A stretch of DNA of 33,989 nucleotides from a virus: the IMG/VR virus record IMGVR_UViG_3300021197_001126, positions 1 to 33,989 of that record; one strand, 5' to 3'. A program made the translations under genes and the position numbers. Below the pieces are notes generated by a model. That model was not told where the DNA came from. It made no database searches and saw only the letters and a list, made by a program, of their open reading frames with translations. Of this stretch, positions 21,943 through 30,815 are shown in pieces (position 1 is the stretch's first letter; each line of letters begins with the position of its first letter).

Positions 21943-22461
21943 CTACGGTGCAGGGTAAGGTTCCTTGGCAATCTGATTGTTCGACGAATCATACGCATCG
22001 GCCAGACTGCACGGGATACTTGCGACCACCGGATCGCCTCCGTTAGCTGTCTCTGCGAATTGACCAAGGATGATCGGAGCCCGCCATCCAATCGCGTCAG
22101 GGTTGGTCACAGCAGGGTTGCCCGTTTCGTATGCTTGATTCAAGTGCATCATGTCGAGGATGTAACCATTCTCGGATGCGGCTTTGAGATCGTCGTACAC
22201 TTCATCGGGTACTGATGCGGTTGTTCTCCTGCGAACGTACTCGAAGGAACCGTTGAACGCAGAGTATCCCGGAATCTGACTTGTGTTTGACGAACCGTGG
22301 AACTCAACATCGGCAAGAGCCGGACCATCATTGATCGTGATGTTTCTTGCTCGCGGGATCTCAACCCAAGTAGGCGATGCGTAGGTCGCGGTGTTGTAGT
22401 ACAGGAATGTCTCCTTGCCAGAGTACGCACCTCGGCTCAGGTCGGTTGATAGTTGCGGCAT
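21943..22461 (-). CDS. Major tail tube protein
   Basis: 172 residues with the compact beta composition of siphophage tube subunits: TLYY.. region (AYSGKETFLYYNTA), ITINDGPALADVEFHGSSN, a SFEYVRRRT stretch and the C-terminal WRAPIILGQFAETANGGDPVVASIP pattern common in TP901-1-like tube proteins. It polymerises in hexameric rings around the tape measure. It follows the connector genes and precedes the chaperone, as expected, by a two-base gap from its neighbour. Confidence 0.8.
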   Translation of the reverse strand: MPQLSTDLSRGAYSGKETFLYYNTATYASPTWVEIPRARNITINDGPALADVEFHGSSNTSQIPGYSAFNGSFEYVRRRTTASVPDEVYDDLKAASENGYILDMMHLNQAYETGNPAVTNPDAIGWRAPIILGQFAETANGGDPVVASIPCSLADAYDSSNNQIAKEPYPAP

Positions 22462-22463
22462 CG

Positions 22464-22943
22464 TTATATGTCCTCGTCGTCGTAATCGTAAAATTCAAGA
22501 GTGATGTTTGTGAACCATACTCCGTTTTCGTAATAGGCCGGAATGTCGAATCCAACCTCCTGCGTAACCGAAGTCAATCTGTGTCCCGCAATCGGGCAGC
22601 GGGCGTAGTCTGTTAACGGAGTGAAGATTGCAAGGACGTTCTCGGCTACAAGATCGTAGGCATCACACGCTGTGACCTCCTGCTGCCTGTAGCTTGCTGT
22701 CGGTTCCGTTGCGAATCCCTCTGCCTTTGGCTTGCGTCCTAGCACACTGATCACAATCGTGACCACTCTGCTGTCTGCACCCATGTCAATCTGTACGACT
22801 CTGTCTCCGCTTTTGACTGCGATCACAGGGTCGTCTAGTTCTTCCGGTGTGAAGTTACTAACAACGCTCGTTACAACCGAAGTCGTTAGGTTCGCTGTCA
22901 GGTGTTCCGCTACTGCGTCACGAAGTTCACTAAGACGCGACAT
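22464..22943 (-). CDS. Putative tail terminator/neck protein
   Basis: 159 residues from the ATG at 22943 (MSRLSELRDAVAEHL), overlapping the upstream gene by 14 bases. An N-terminal helix is followed by a mainly beta domain (VVQIDMGADSRVVTIVISVLG; FTNITLEFYDYDDEDI). Length, fold impression and position between a head-closure candidate and the tube fit a gpU-like tail terminator. No definite motif, so the name rests on synteny. Confidence 0.55.
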   Translation of the reverse strand: MSRLSELRDAVAEHLTANLTTSVVTSVVSNFTPEELDDPVIAVKSGDRVVQIDMGADSRVVTIVISVLGRKPKAEGFATEPTASYRQQEVTACDAYDLVAENVLAIFTPLTDYARCPIAGHRLTSVTQEVGFDIPAYYENGVWFTNITLEFYDYDDEDI

Positions 22944-23295
22944 TGGCTCGACTCGTATGGATCCTGTAGAACGTCTTGAACCCATCCGACCATGACCAGA
23001 ACGTACCGTTACCAGTTTGAATCAAGTCATAGTCGTAACCTGCGTAGCGAATCATGTCACCGCGACTAGGTTCAACGAGGTTCCCTTCGATGGTTAGCTC
23101 GTTGGGTTTGAGGATGAAGTCAATCGACTTGATACCGAGGTATGTATCGCTTGTGTTTTCATCCTGCCAATTCGTTGAACCTAATACTGCATGCAGGCTG
23201 ATCTCGATCTGTCCTCGAAGGTACATAACTTCAACGCCGGCACTGTCAAAGAGCCGTGCGTTGTGTTTCTGTAATCCGTCGATGAACATTCCCAT
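22930..23295 (-). CDS. Putative head-tail connector (head closure) protein
   Basis: 121 residues, beta-rich, beginning right at the MCP stop (TAATG). It has a QIEISLHAVLGSTNW segment, a YLGIKSIDFILKPNEL stretch and EPSRGDMIRYAGYDYDLIQTG, recalling head-closure proteins that plug the portal. Positional assignment; no signature found. Confidence 0.55.
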   Translation of the reverse strand: MGMFIDGLQKHNARLFDSAGVEVMYLRGQIEISLHAVLGSTNWQDENTSDTYLGIKSIDFILKPNELTIEGNLVEPSRGDMIRYAGYDYDLIQTGNGTFWSWSDGFKTFYRIHTSRANVAS

Positions 23296-24230
23296 TAGAC
23301 TAAGGCAGACTCAGTGCTAGTGACCGCATCGCTTGTGATGATCGGAACATTCATTGAACTCTGCGGGAACGGTGCGGGTGCCCCCGTAGGGTTCGTCGCG
23401 GTTCGGCTTGCCTGTAGCTGCTGCAACGACCGACGATTCATAACGAGATGAGTCGGAGGACGAGAGGCTGGGAAGTTTGCAATCGCTTGGCTGATCAGAT
23501 CGTCAGTCAAACTGTTTGAACCGCCGTCAATGTTACAGATGCGACCGACCGAGTAGATTGAACCAATCTGCAAGCCAAGGTATGCACTCACAGGAGTCAC
23601 ATACGCATTGAAGATTCCGGTCGAGCTTCCGTCCATCATCTGTTGATAGGTGTCGCCAACAGCAATGTTGCCATCGTTGCCTGTGATCAAAGTCACATCA
23701 GTCAACGCATCCACGCTTCGCACAAGGTACACGCTTGACAACGCAGTTGAACCTCCTGCGTCTACGACCATTGGATCTGCTGCACCGTTGATAGTCGATG
23801 CGTCTGCCAAGCCTGTGAAGCCATCTGCGTCTGCACCTGTGCCGTAGATCAACTGCTGCTCTGCCTTGAAGAACCCAGCCTGCAATGCACGCTGCGACTC
23901 GCGAGCTAACCACGCCTCTGCACCGTAGCGGTACTCGTCGGCGTACATCTGATCGACGTGATAGCTGCAATCAAGGAGGGCCAAGTCGAGAGACACTTTC
24001 GTATCCTCACTGTGTCCTTGATCGCGTCCATCGTTGATAGCACGGAAGCCAACAACAGGTGCGGCTGTTTCTTTCAGGTACTTGTGCTGCGTACCGTTGC
24101 TTGCGAAGTCCGCAACCAGTGCATTGAGCAGAGGTGCGTCTTGCAACAGGTCAGAGATACCTTCGACATCTGAAAGGTTCTGATCGTTGATCTTGATCAA
24201 CTCGGACAGGGGTGCTGGGTTTTGAGCCAT
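23295..24230 (-). CDS. Major capsid protein, HK97-like
   Basis: 311 residues. Elements expected of HK97-fold capsid proteins are seen: an N-terminal arm, AWLARESQRALQAGFFKAEQQLIYGTGADADGFTGL (long spine helix then the loop common to MCPs), and a C-terminal A-domain with HLVMNRRSLQQLQ and PIITSDAV. No built-in scaffold; the upstream gene supplies it. Position directly after the protease is canonical. Stop and next start share a base. Confidence 0.88.
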   Translation of the reverse strand: MAQNPAPLSELIKINDQNLSDVEGISDLLQDAPLLNALVADFASNGTQHKYLKETAAPVVGFRAINDGRDQGHSEDTKVSLDLALLDCSYHVDQMYADEYRYGAEAWLARESQRALQAGFFKAEQQLIYGTGADADGFTGLADASTINGAADPMVVDAGGSTALSSVYLVRSVDALTDVTLITGNDGNIAVGDTYQQMMDGSSTGIFNAYVTPVSAYLGLQIGSIYSVGRICNIDGGSNSLTDDLISQAIANFPASRPPTHLVMNRRSLQQLQASRTATNPTGAPAPFPQSSMNVPIITSDAVTSTESALV

Positions 24231-24293
24231 GATTCTACTTCTGTATTCTTTGGGTGTTGATAGGTAACTGTTTGCCTGTTGCGTTTACGATTG

Positions 24294-25415
24294 CTAGTTC
24301 GACGACTGCTTGATCTTGAAGAACGATTTGTAATCAACTCGCTCAGGTTCGTCAGCACTGCCAACTACGTCGATAGGTTCTGCCTCACCGATCTCAACTG
24401 CTTTCAGTTTCGTCCGCAGTTCGTTGTTTTCCTCGGTAAGCATTTTCATATCTTCGCGAAGCAACTTTGCTTCCTGCTCGTATGCCTCCGAGAATGACAG
24501 GTTCTCTTGAAACCATTGCGTTCCATTCTCGATTCCAAATTCATCAGTGAACTTGGTCATCTCTTGCAGGACAGTCTCGCGGGTATCAACCGGAGCCTGA
24601 TCCTCGGTTTGCTCAGACGACATATCTGACTCCGTAGGGGTGTGTAACTCAACATTGTTTTCGCTCATCCACTTTTGGACGAACGCCGATGCTCGTTCAG
24701 GATCGATCCCGAATACCGAACTTGGCTTGTGAGTGGATAGTCCGAGCGAATAGCTCAGGATGCCACTGATTTGTTTTCGTAGGTCGTCGCGATGGAACAT
24801 ACCTGTTGGATTCGCTGCCGGTTCGTCAACAACATCTGCAGCCCGAAGGTTCGCAAGTCTGACATGCGTGTACTGCTTGACGTTGGCTGCGTCTGGACTG
24901 TCGAACTTCCCTGACTCTGTGTACTGACTAACAAACTGTTCTTGTTCTTCAAGATCTGCCTCGAACACAATGCTCAGTCCTGCTGCGGTCGAATCCTCTT
25001 CGACCAGCATCATGACATATTCGGCGAGATCACCTTCCGGTGTTGCGTGTGCAGACTCGAAGAAGTGAAGATCACCAATCACTTGATCGTTTGCTACACG
25101 AAAGTTGTTGACTCGTCCCAACGCACGACCTAGCCCATCGGAACACATTGTTGGATGCGTGAACCGCACCTTGATGCTGCCGCTTTCCTCGCCTAGCTCC
25201 GCGACTTGTTGCAGTGTCGTCTGATCAATCCACATTTCGTGACCGAGTGCTTCGCCCCTACTGATCAAGGACACATTCTCGATCATGCCAGCAGAGTACA
25301 TTCCGCTTTGCTCTGTAACGTCAGGCTTGATTTGTTCATCGACGATTGCTCGTTCGAACCGCATGTCAGCTACGTCATTCGTGGGCTGCGACTTCAAGCT
25401 ATGAATTGCTGTCAT
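24294..25415 (-). CDS. Putative prohead protease fused to scaffold
   Basis: 373 residues from the ATG at 25415 (16 bases inside the portal end). The N-terminal ~230 residues show HPTMCSDGLGRALGRV, GDLHFFESAHATPEGDLAEYV and GLSIVF, a layout like prohead serine proteases (candidate His in SAHAT, Ser in GLSIVF). From about residue 270 the protein is charged and ends in a long coiled coil (EQEAKLLREDMKMLTEENNELRTKL), as in scaffold segments. A protease-scaffold fusion would be self-processing during capsid maturation. Family (S49, S78 or other) cannot be settled by eye. Confidence 0.75.
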   Translation of the reverse strand: MTAIHSLKSQPTNDVADMRFERAIVDEQIKPDVTEQSGMYSAGMIENVSLISRGEALGHEMWIDQTTLQQVAELGEESGSIKVRFTHPTMCSDGLGRALGRVNNFRVANDQVIGDLHFFESAHATPEGDLAEYVMMLVEEDSTAAGLSIVFEADLEEQEQFVSQYTESGKFDSPDAANVKQYTHVRLANLRAADVVDEPAANPTGMFHRDDLRKQISGILSYSLGLSTHKPSSVFGIDPERASAFVQKWMSENNVELHTPTESDMSSEQTEDQAPVDTRETVLQEMTKFTDEFGIENGTQWFQENLSFSEAYEQEAKLLREDMKMLTEENNELRTKLKAVEIGEAEPIDVVGSADEPERVDYKSFFKIKQSSN

Positions 25416-27213
25416 CAGTGTTCTCGGTTTGAGTATCGTTAGGTCGTTCAGGATCACTAGGCGTAGGCACAACATCTGACTCTGGATCGCCGCTTGCGAT
25501 AGTCAACGGTCGCCTGTACCCTCCATCGTTCTGCCATGCTTCGATGACGCCTTCGTTCATCGGTGGTAGTTTCGCCTGCGAACGGAACTGTTCTTCATCA
25601 TCTTTCGAAGGTGTTATCGCACCGGAGCGAACTGCGACTCCATACGCATCGAAGGTTGGTTTCATAGTGCCGAGTCCAGCCGCAGGAGCAGCATCAGAAG
25701 CAGCGGGAGCTACAGGCTTTGTAGTCTTTGTGCTGATCTGCTTTGGCTTTGCATCCGTTGCCTTGTCGTCTTTCGGCTTATCGGTTTCTGTCTTGGCCAA
25801 TGCTGTGTTCTCTGCTGATGTGTCCGGCACTGCCCAGAGTGGAGCTACGCCTTTGCTTGCTGCGTACTCTGTTGCCTTTGCAATCTCGTCTACGTTGTCG
25901 AAGTAGTCAGTACCAGTAGCTCGACAGATTCGTTGCGGAGTATCAAGCCCAGACTGTATCGACTGCACTGCTCCGTTAATCTCCTTACTCGGATCCCACC
26001 AAGGCATCCCGCGAGGAACCCAGTCAAAGCGAATGTCCGACACATTCATGCCTGCGGGTAAAGTCAACCGATCGTTCAGAACCCACTGCTGTAGCTTCCA
26101 GATTGTGTAGTCTGATCGCATTTCAATCTGATCGTCACGCTTGTCCTTGCACGAACGCTCATAGTGCAACCACGCTGCACGACTCCCGAAGAAGTTGGTA
26201 TGCGATTCATCGTAGAACGAATATGGAATGTCGAGACACTTGATCGCGACTTGAATCACTAGCTGAGTGAAGTTCTGGAACTCACCGGATGGCGTTTTCG
26301 ATTCGATCACCTCGACCTTCTCGCCGGGGTCCATATCGACGTATCGTGTATCCGACTTCATAAACGCTTGAAAGCCGCGAGGGGCTGCGACATGATCGTA
26401 GTCTGTGTCAGCAGGACCGGACCCATCGTGCATGTCGTCAATCGCCAAGGGTGCTTCTTCGGCATCGCGATAAAACGCAAGAGCGAATAGCTGACTGACC
26501 TTTGCTTTGAGCAATGCGTAGTTGAAGTTCTCGTACACATCACGCAGAGGATTCAAGCCAGCGACCAGCGGCGAGATCCCTCGTACCTGATCCTGTGCAT
26601 ATCGGTCAAAGAATCCATAGTGAATCACGTTCTTCGCTTGGACAGGTCGAACAAACTTCGTGCCTGTGTACCCTGTCCTTGTACTGATGCCGTACCGGAT
26701 AGGTCGTCCGTACTGACTGATCTGAATCCCGTCGATCCAAGTTTGTTTCTGATTCATTGACGGAGGGTTCGAGATCAGGTCGGCCTGTAATCCCTGAATC
26801 CTGCCGTCCTGCATCTTGATCAATGCTGTGTCGCCATCAAGCACACGCCGCATTTCAGCAAGACGAAACATCTTCTCTCGGGTAAACTTCCCTGCAATGT
26901 CAAACCTTTGTCGCTGCGAATCGACGAGCATCAGTTTTTCGATCTGATCGTCTAGCTCCTTGCTTCCCGTGGTCGCTTTGAAGTTGAACTGCGAAACGTA
27001 GTCCAAGTGCCTGCGTACCATCCAGCTTGCAAGGCTCAGGTTCCGTGTGAGGTCCGCAGCGGTTGACTGTAGCCGGTCACGCTTGCTGCCCTTGACCCAG
27101 TAGTCTTCACGAAAGACGGAGCTAGTGGACTGCTTACGCTTGCCACCACCTTCCAGTGCATCGTACCCGAACTTCGTATCTGTGCGTCCCAGCAGTCGGT
27201 CGAGTAGTTTCAT
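25399..27213 (-). CDS. Portal protein, lambda gpB-like
   Basis: 604 residues. The N-terminal 450 fit the lambda-type portal: SLASWMVRRHLDYVSQFNF, the RGISPLVAGLNPLRDVYENF core near residue 215, then PYSFYDESHTNFFGSRAAW and the WDPSKEINGAVQSIQSGLDT helix. It forms the dodecameric DNA channel. The last ~130 residues are Pro/Ala/Lys/Asp-rich and low-complexity, an unusual disordered tail that may interact with the protease/scaffold. The start overlaps the gpW-like gene stop (ATGA). Confidence 0.9.
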   Translation of the reverse strand: MKLLDRLLGRTDTKFGYDALEGGGKRKQSTSSVFREDYWVKGSKRDRLQSTAADLTRNLSLASWMVRRHLDYVSQFNFKATTGSKELDDQIEKLMLVDSQRQRFDIAGKFTREKMFRLAEMRRVLDGDTALIKMQDGRIQGLQADLISNPPSMNQKQTWIDGIQISQYGRPIRYGISTRTGYTGTKFVRPVQAKNVIHYGFFDRYAQDQVRGISPLVAGLNPLRDVYENFNYALLKAKVSQLFALAFYRDAEEAPLAIDDMHDGSGPADTDYDHVAAPRGFQAFMKSDTRYVDMDPGEKVEVIESKTPSGEFQNFTQLVIQVAIKCLDIPYSFYDESHTNFFGSRAAWLHYERSCKDKRDDQIEMRSDYTIWKLQQWVLNDRLTLPAGMNVSDIRFDWVPRGMPWWDPSKEINGAVQSIQSGLDTPQRICRATGTDYFDNVDEIAKATEYAASKGVAPLWAVPDTSAENTALAKTETDKPKDDKATDAKPKQISTKTTKPVAPAASDAAPAAGLGTMKPTFDAYGVAVRSGAITPSKDDEEQFRSQAKLPPMNEGVIEAWQNDGGYRRPLTIASGDPESDVVPTPSDPERPNDTQTENTDDSNS

Positions 27214-27416
27214 GCGAGATAGATCGTTGCAGTTGTAGGTCGTCGCTTACGATACTGATCCAGCATCGTATTGAGTCGGTCACGTTCTTTGCGTAGCTCC
27301 GCGATTGAAATTGCTACAGTCGTACCATCGACGGAGGTCGAGGTTACACCTGACTCAATCTTTGCGTCTATCGCTACGATCTTTGCTTTCAGATCCTGCT
27401 GTGTGTACATGCTCAT
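27210..27416 (-). CDS. gpW-like head-tail joining protein
   Basis: 68 residues from the ATG at 27416, exactly the length of lambda gpW. Pattern TQQDLKAKIVAIDAKIESGV, then a short strand (DGTTVAIS), AELRKERDRLNTML and a basic end (QYRKRRP) follows gpW family style. Its position, after terminase and immediately before the portal, copies the lambda A-W-B order. No clear Shine-Dalgarno is seen, so it may depend on coupling with the overlapping zinc-ribbon gene. Confidence 0.75.
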   Translation of the reverse strand: MSMYTQQDLKAKIVAIDAKIESGVTSTSVDGTTVAISIAELRKERDRLNTMLDQYRKRRPTTATIYLA

Positions 27417-27678
27417 GCGAAGATGGTACTCGGTCTTGCCTATCGAGATCAACCTTCGGAGTCCGTCCTGCGGAACTACTTTTCGCATACAGCACACGCT
27501 CGACTCTGTTCTGTCCACACTGCACGCAGGAGGTCCGTCGAAACACGACCTCGGGATAGAACGTAGATCCGATCTTCACGTTCGTTAGTTTCTTCGTCCT
27601 GTGATACTTCGTGCGGCTTGTCGATCCACACTTCGGACATGACGGGGCAGTGACATCAACTTGTACGTATCGACCCAT
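27355..27678 (-). CDS. Small zinc-ribbon protein
   Basis: 107 residues. CPKCGST near residue 14 and CVQCGQN near residue 51 make a CxxC-x(33)-CxxC zinc ribbon; the rest is basic and ends in a disordered, highly charged tail (SKDRSDRRKD). It follows the terminase by two bases and overlaps the gpW-like gene by about 60. Zinc ribbons in this place might aid terminase or portal docking, or DNA binding; no known family. Confidence 0.6.
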   Translation of the reverse strand: MGRYVQVDVTAPSCPKCGSTSRTKYHRTKKLTNVKIGSTFYPEVVFRRTSCVQCGQNRVERVLYAKSSSAGRTPKVDLDRQDRVPSSHEHVHTAGSESKDRSDRRKD

Positions 27679-27680
27679 GA

Positions 27681-29921
27681 TTACATTCCTACAAAATTGC
27701 GTTGTCGTTTGTTGCGTTTGGGAGTTTGTGTCCGCACTGCTTCTGTCTTTACATCCAATCTGATTCCTTCAATCGAAGCTAGAACGCAGTTGCCTACGAG
27801 ACAATCCCAAAAGTCATTGTTCTGATTGCTGTCTTGCCTCCACTCGATTACTTCGTTGCCTGACTTACCTACGACCTGCACCGGAGTCTCGGCAATGCAA
27901 TGCTCGGCAAACATGCGGTGAACTGCGGGACTGTCCTCGAACAGGAGGATGCTTTGATCTGCTCCCTGTGTCGCGATGAGTCTTTCAGCAGCAAATGTTT
28001 TCCACCAGTTCGTATCGACCATTAGCTCGCGAACACCCTTCTCGGTTTTTGGCGGCGGTTGCATCCGGCAATGAACTCCCATGCGATGTGTCTTGTTGTG
28101 TGTCCATTGGTGCCACGGCTTGTTGTCCTTCCCGATATACAAACCGAACTGCGGGTGTACTCTGCCCATGTACTTTGTTTCGCGGCAGAACCTACGCACT
28201 GTTCGCGTGTGATACCCGTTCCTTGCGTCGATCCCTACTCGATCCAAAGACATATACGTGTCGTCGTCCCTGCGATACTTGCGTTCGAACAGTGTAGCTA
28301 ACAGGCTTTGCAGTCCGAGGTAGATTGCCTCGTTCAAGTTCTCTGTCCTGTGTACCTCTTGTAGCGTTCGTTGTATCTGCGACTTCGTGAAGTACAACCG
28401 CTGCTGATCAGGCCAAGTCCCGTAGTCGATAACGTGACCTCGCCCTTGCATCTCCCAAGCCATCTGGCAGTAGAACAAAACATTGTTCTGTACGTCGATG
28501 AATGTTGTGATGCGTTCGCACTCGGATGGAATGTTGCGACGAGTAACGCCGTTTGTCTTGCGGGCAATAAGTTCAGCAGTCAACTCGAAAGGTTTGTCTA
28601 CCTGTCCTGCCATCGGATCGTTTTGGTACTCGGCGTAGAACGCTGCTTCGTCCCTGAACCGCAGGTTGTATGCGTGTTGCAACGCTGAAACTTCTCCTGC
28701 TCCATAGCGATGCTCCCAACCAACACGACTACCTTCGTGCATGACTTCGCTGTTGTCCTCGACGTACTTGCGTGCGATGCTTCCGTTGCCATCAGCCCGC
28801 AGTTCATCCTCCCACACAGTTCGATACTCGTCCCAAATCTTTTCGTTCTTCGGCCATTCGTAAACGAGCTTGCACGTTTCGCCTTGCCAAACTGGTGACA
28901 GCTTGCGGTCGAGTAGCTGATCGGCCAAATCATTCTTGTAGATCACAGTGCAAGTACACAAAGCAGAGATCGAGGTGTGCGGTCCTGCCATGCCCAAGAC
29001 ATCGCCCATCATAATTTCGTGACGCTTCTGACACTGCGAAGGTGATGATGCTGACTCTTTCGTCTGCGGGTCGTCTAGCAACACAAGATCAGGGCGATGA
29101 ATCGTTCCGTCTACTCCTGTGACTTGCTGACCTCGTATGTTCCCTGTTAGCCCGCAGCACGAAAGGATCGACCCAGAGGTAGCTACCCCCTGCACGTACC
29201 CGAACGACATCTGACCTCCGAGCCACTGCACGTTCGTTTTCTTACCTTCGAACCTTTGCCCTATCGCTCGTTTCGCTTCTCCTTCAAGTGACTGCAAGCA
29301 GTGTAGCTCCTGCCGGTACAGACGAGTCAGCATCCCGTTCGTCAGGATCTCTGTCTTGACTCCGGTAAGTAGCTTCTGTGCGAACCCTTCTGTCGCTGCG
29401 ACTATCACCGCAAACTTGCGATGCCCAGCTAACAAAGCCCACAACGCAGCACGAACCACAATCGTTGTCTTGCCGCTACCTCGCGGCATTGCTATCGCTT
29501 TCAACTCTCCGGTGATGCAAGCGGATTGAATCTGCTCGATCAGTCGCAGATGATCGTCGCTGAATGGTAGGCTGAACGCATTTGGGTAACAGGTTTGAAG
29601 ATGAAACAGCAATGACTCTGACGCCTTGGATCTGATCTTCAATTCTTCAAGATCGTACTCATCAGGCAGTGGAGCAATATCTTGTAGTGCAAGGCGAGTT
29701 TTGCGAGCGTGCCTCGCTCTGGCTTGTGTTCCTGCGTCACGATTTCGATCCTTGTCTTTTCGTTTTTCAACGTCAGTCTTTTGACTCGATGCTTCCTGCA
29801 TCAACTGTGAGATGATCTGCTTCTGTTCCTTCTCCGGATAGTTGCTCAAGAGCCTTTGCAATTCCGAGTCCGGCAGCGACATCAAGAAAACGATTTCGTC
29901 CTTGCTGAGTATCCACTTCAT
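27681..29921 (-). CDS. terL: Terminase large subunit, gpA-like
   Basis: 746 residues. Walker A PRGSGKTT (146-153) and Walker B LVLLDDPQ (279-286) define the ATPase; a nuclease domain follows with FIDVQNNVLFYC and VGIDARNGYHT carrying the metal-binding acids. The N-terminal ~140 residues are a charged extension. It packages DNA into the prohead through the portal. SD AGGA lies eight bases upstream of the ATG. It overlaps the small gene before it by about 150 bases, more than usual. The ordering with gpW and portal resembles the lambda-type module. Confidence 0.95.
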   Translation of the reverse strand: MKWILSKDEIVFLMSLPDSELQRLLSNYPEKEQKQIISQLMQEASSQKTDVEKRKDKDRNRDAGTQARARHARKTRLALQDIAPLPDEYDLEELKIRSKASESLLFHLQTCYPNAFSLPFSDDHLRLIEQIQSACITGELKAIAMPRGSGKTTIVVRAALWALLAGHRKFAVIVAATEGFAQKLLTGVKTEILTNGMLTRLYRQELHCLQSLEGEAKRAIGQRFEGKKTNVQWLGGQMSFGYVQGVATSGSILSCCGLTGNIRGQQVTGVDGTIHRPDLVLLDDPQTKESASSPSQCQKRHEIMMGDVLGMAGPHTSISALCTCTVIYKNDLADQLLDRKLSPVWQGETCKLVYEWPKNEKIWDEYRTVWEDELRADGNGSIARKYVEDNSEVMHEGSRVGWEHRYGAGEVSALQHAYNLRFRDEAAFYAEYQNDPMAGQVDKPFELTAELIARKTNGVTRRNIPSECERITTFIDVQNNVLFYCQMAWEMQGRGHVIDYGTWPDQQRLYFTKSQIQRTLQEVHRTENLNEAIYLGLQSLLATLFERKYRRDDDTYMSLDRVGIDARNGYHTRTVRRFCRETKYMGRVHPQFGLYIGKDNKPWHQWTHNKTHRMGVHCRMQPPPKTEKGVRELMVDTNWWKTFAAERLIATQGADQSILLFEDSPAVHRMFAEHCIAETPVQVVGKSGNEVIEWRQDSNQNNDFWDCLVGNCVLASIEGIRLDVKTEAVRTQTPKRNKRQRNFVGM

Positions 29922-30123
29922 GTTGGTCGTCCTGCTGGTTCTGTTGCTCTGCTGCTATCAACACTCGACTCGCAGCGGTCACGTCTCTTGCTGAGCTTGA
30001 CGGATCAACTACTGTGCGAATCAATCTCTTGATCATTGCTTCGCGATATTCGTTTTTAATGTCCCAACGTTTGTTCATTGCAGTCTCAAACATTCGCATT
30101 TCGGAGCGTTTCAGTTTGTCCAT
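29773..30123 (-). CDS. Putative terminase small subunit
   Basis: 116 residues, helical: an N-terminal basic region (DKLKRSEMRMFETAMNKRW, REAMIKRLIRTVV), then AASRVLIAAEQQNQQDDQHEV and an acidic tail. Immediately upstream of terL in the same operon and of suitable size for a DNA-recognition subunit, but a clear HTH was not identified. Overlaps the sulfotransferase gene by 13 bases and terL by 149. Confidence 0.55.
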   Translation of the reverse strand: MDKLKRSEMRMFETAMNKRWDIKNEYREAMIKRLIRTVVDPSSSARDVTAASRVLIAAEQQNQQDDQHEVDTQQGRNRFLDVAAGLGIAKALEQLSGEGTEADHLTVDAGSIESKD

Positions 30124-30815
30124 ATTTTACGCAGGTTTCGCAAGATCACTTTGCTGCTGTATGGATCACGATCTTCAATAGCACTGTACCCGAAAGCGAT
30201 GCAATCATTCAAATACATTTCCCCGACCATCCTTTCGAGCCTCGGCGTGTAGTAGTCGGTGTAGCTCCTGCGGTCTTTGCCGTGATCTTTGTGCAAAGAT
30301 CGGTGTGCGTCTAACTTTACCTCGATCTCAATTACCTGTGAAACGTGGTGCCAATCGGATTGCAATCGTTCGTACGCTCCCACGTAGTTGAAGTCCGGCA
30401 GCACCCAACGCCACTGCTGCTGTACTGGATGAAATGTTCCTGATCCCTTTCGTACCTGATGCGTTCCGCGATGGTATATCTTCTCAACTAACGCTTCGAA
30501 GCTAGGTACGTTCTTTAAGTACTTGATGCTGTGTCGTTTGTTCGATGCAATACGCCACCAAGAGACAAGCCTGTCCCAAGGGTTTCGCACAAAAGCGAAC
30601 TTGTATCGTGCGTAGTACCAGTCATCCGGCAGTAGGTTCTCAAGACGCAATGCACGAACAGGGTAGTGATTTGTGCATAGACTCTTGTTTTGTATATCTG
30701 CTTTCTGCACATTGCGGAAGCTCGCAGCGTACAGATAGTTAGGGTCGTGCTTTTGTAGCGTTGCTTCCATAGAACGAGATGCTGTTCTTGGAACTTTGAC
30801 GAATAGATATTTCAT
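30111..30815 (-). CDS. Sulfotransferase family protein
   Basis: 234 residues. PAPS-binding signatures are intact: 5'-phosphosulfate loop VPRTASRS (8-15), 3'-phosphate motif FVRNPWDRLVSWW (75-87), then VGAYERLQSDWHHVSQVI and YTDYYTPRLERMV...FGY as in Sulfotransfer_2 enzymes. The product would transfer sulfate from PAPS to a sugar or other hydroxyl. In a phage this is unusual; the upstream gene overlap with the second glycosyltransferase (ATGA) suggests the acceptor is a glycan made by the cassette. Confidence 0.85.
   Translation of the reverse strand: MKYLFVKVPRTASRSMEATLQKHDPNYLYAASFRNVQKADIQNKSLCTNHYPVRALRLENLLPDDWYYARYKFAFVRNPWDRLVSWWRIASNKRHSIKYLKNVPSFEALVEKIYHRGTHQVRKGSGTFHPVQQQWRWVLPDFNYVGAYERLQSDWHHVSQVIEIEVKLDAHRSLHKDHGKDRRSYTDYYTPRLERMVGEMYLNDCIAFGYSAIEDRDPYSSKVILRNLRKIWTN

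Noticed and set aside
4895-29670. Other CTGATGA occurrences (near 4898, 7395, 8693, 13119, 19429, 24541, 25412, 29661).
   Set aside because: All inside coding genes and none is preceded by a hairpin with a cleavage triplet; considered chance.
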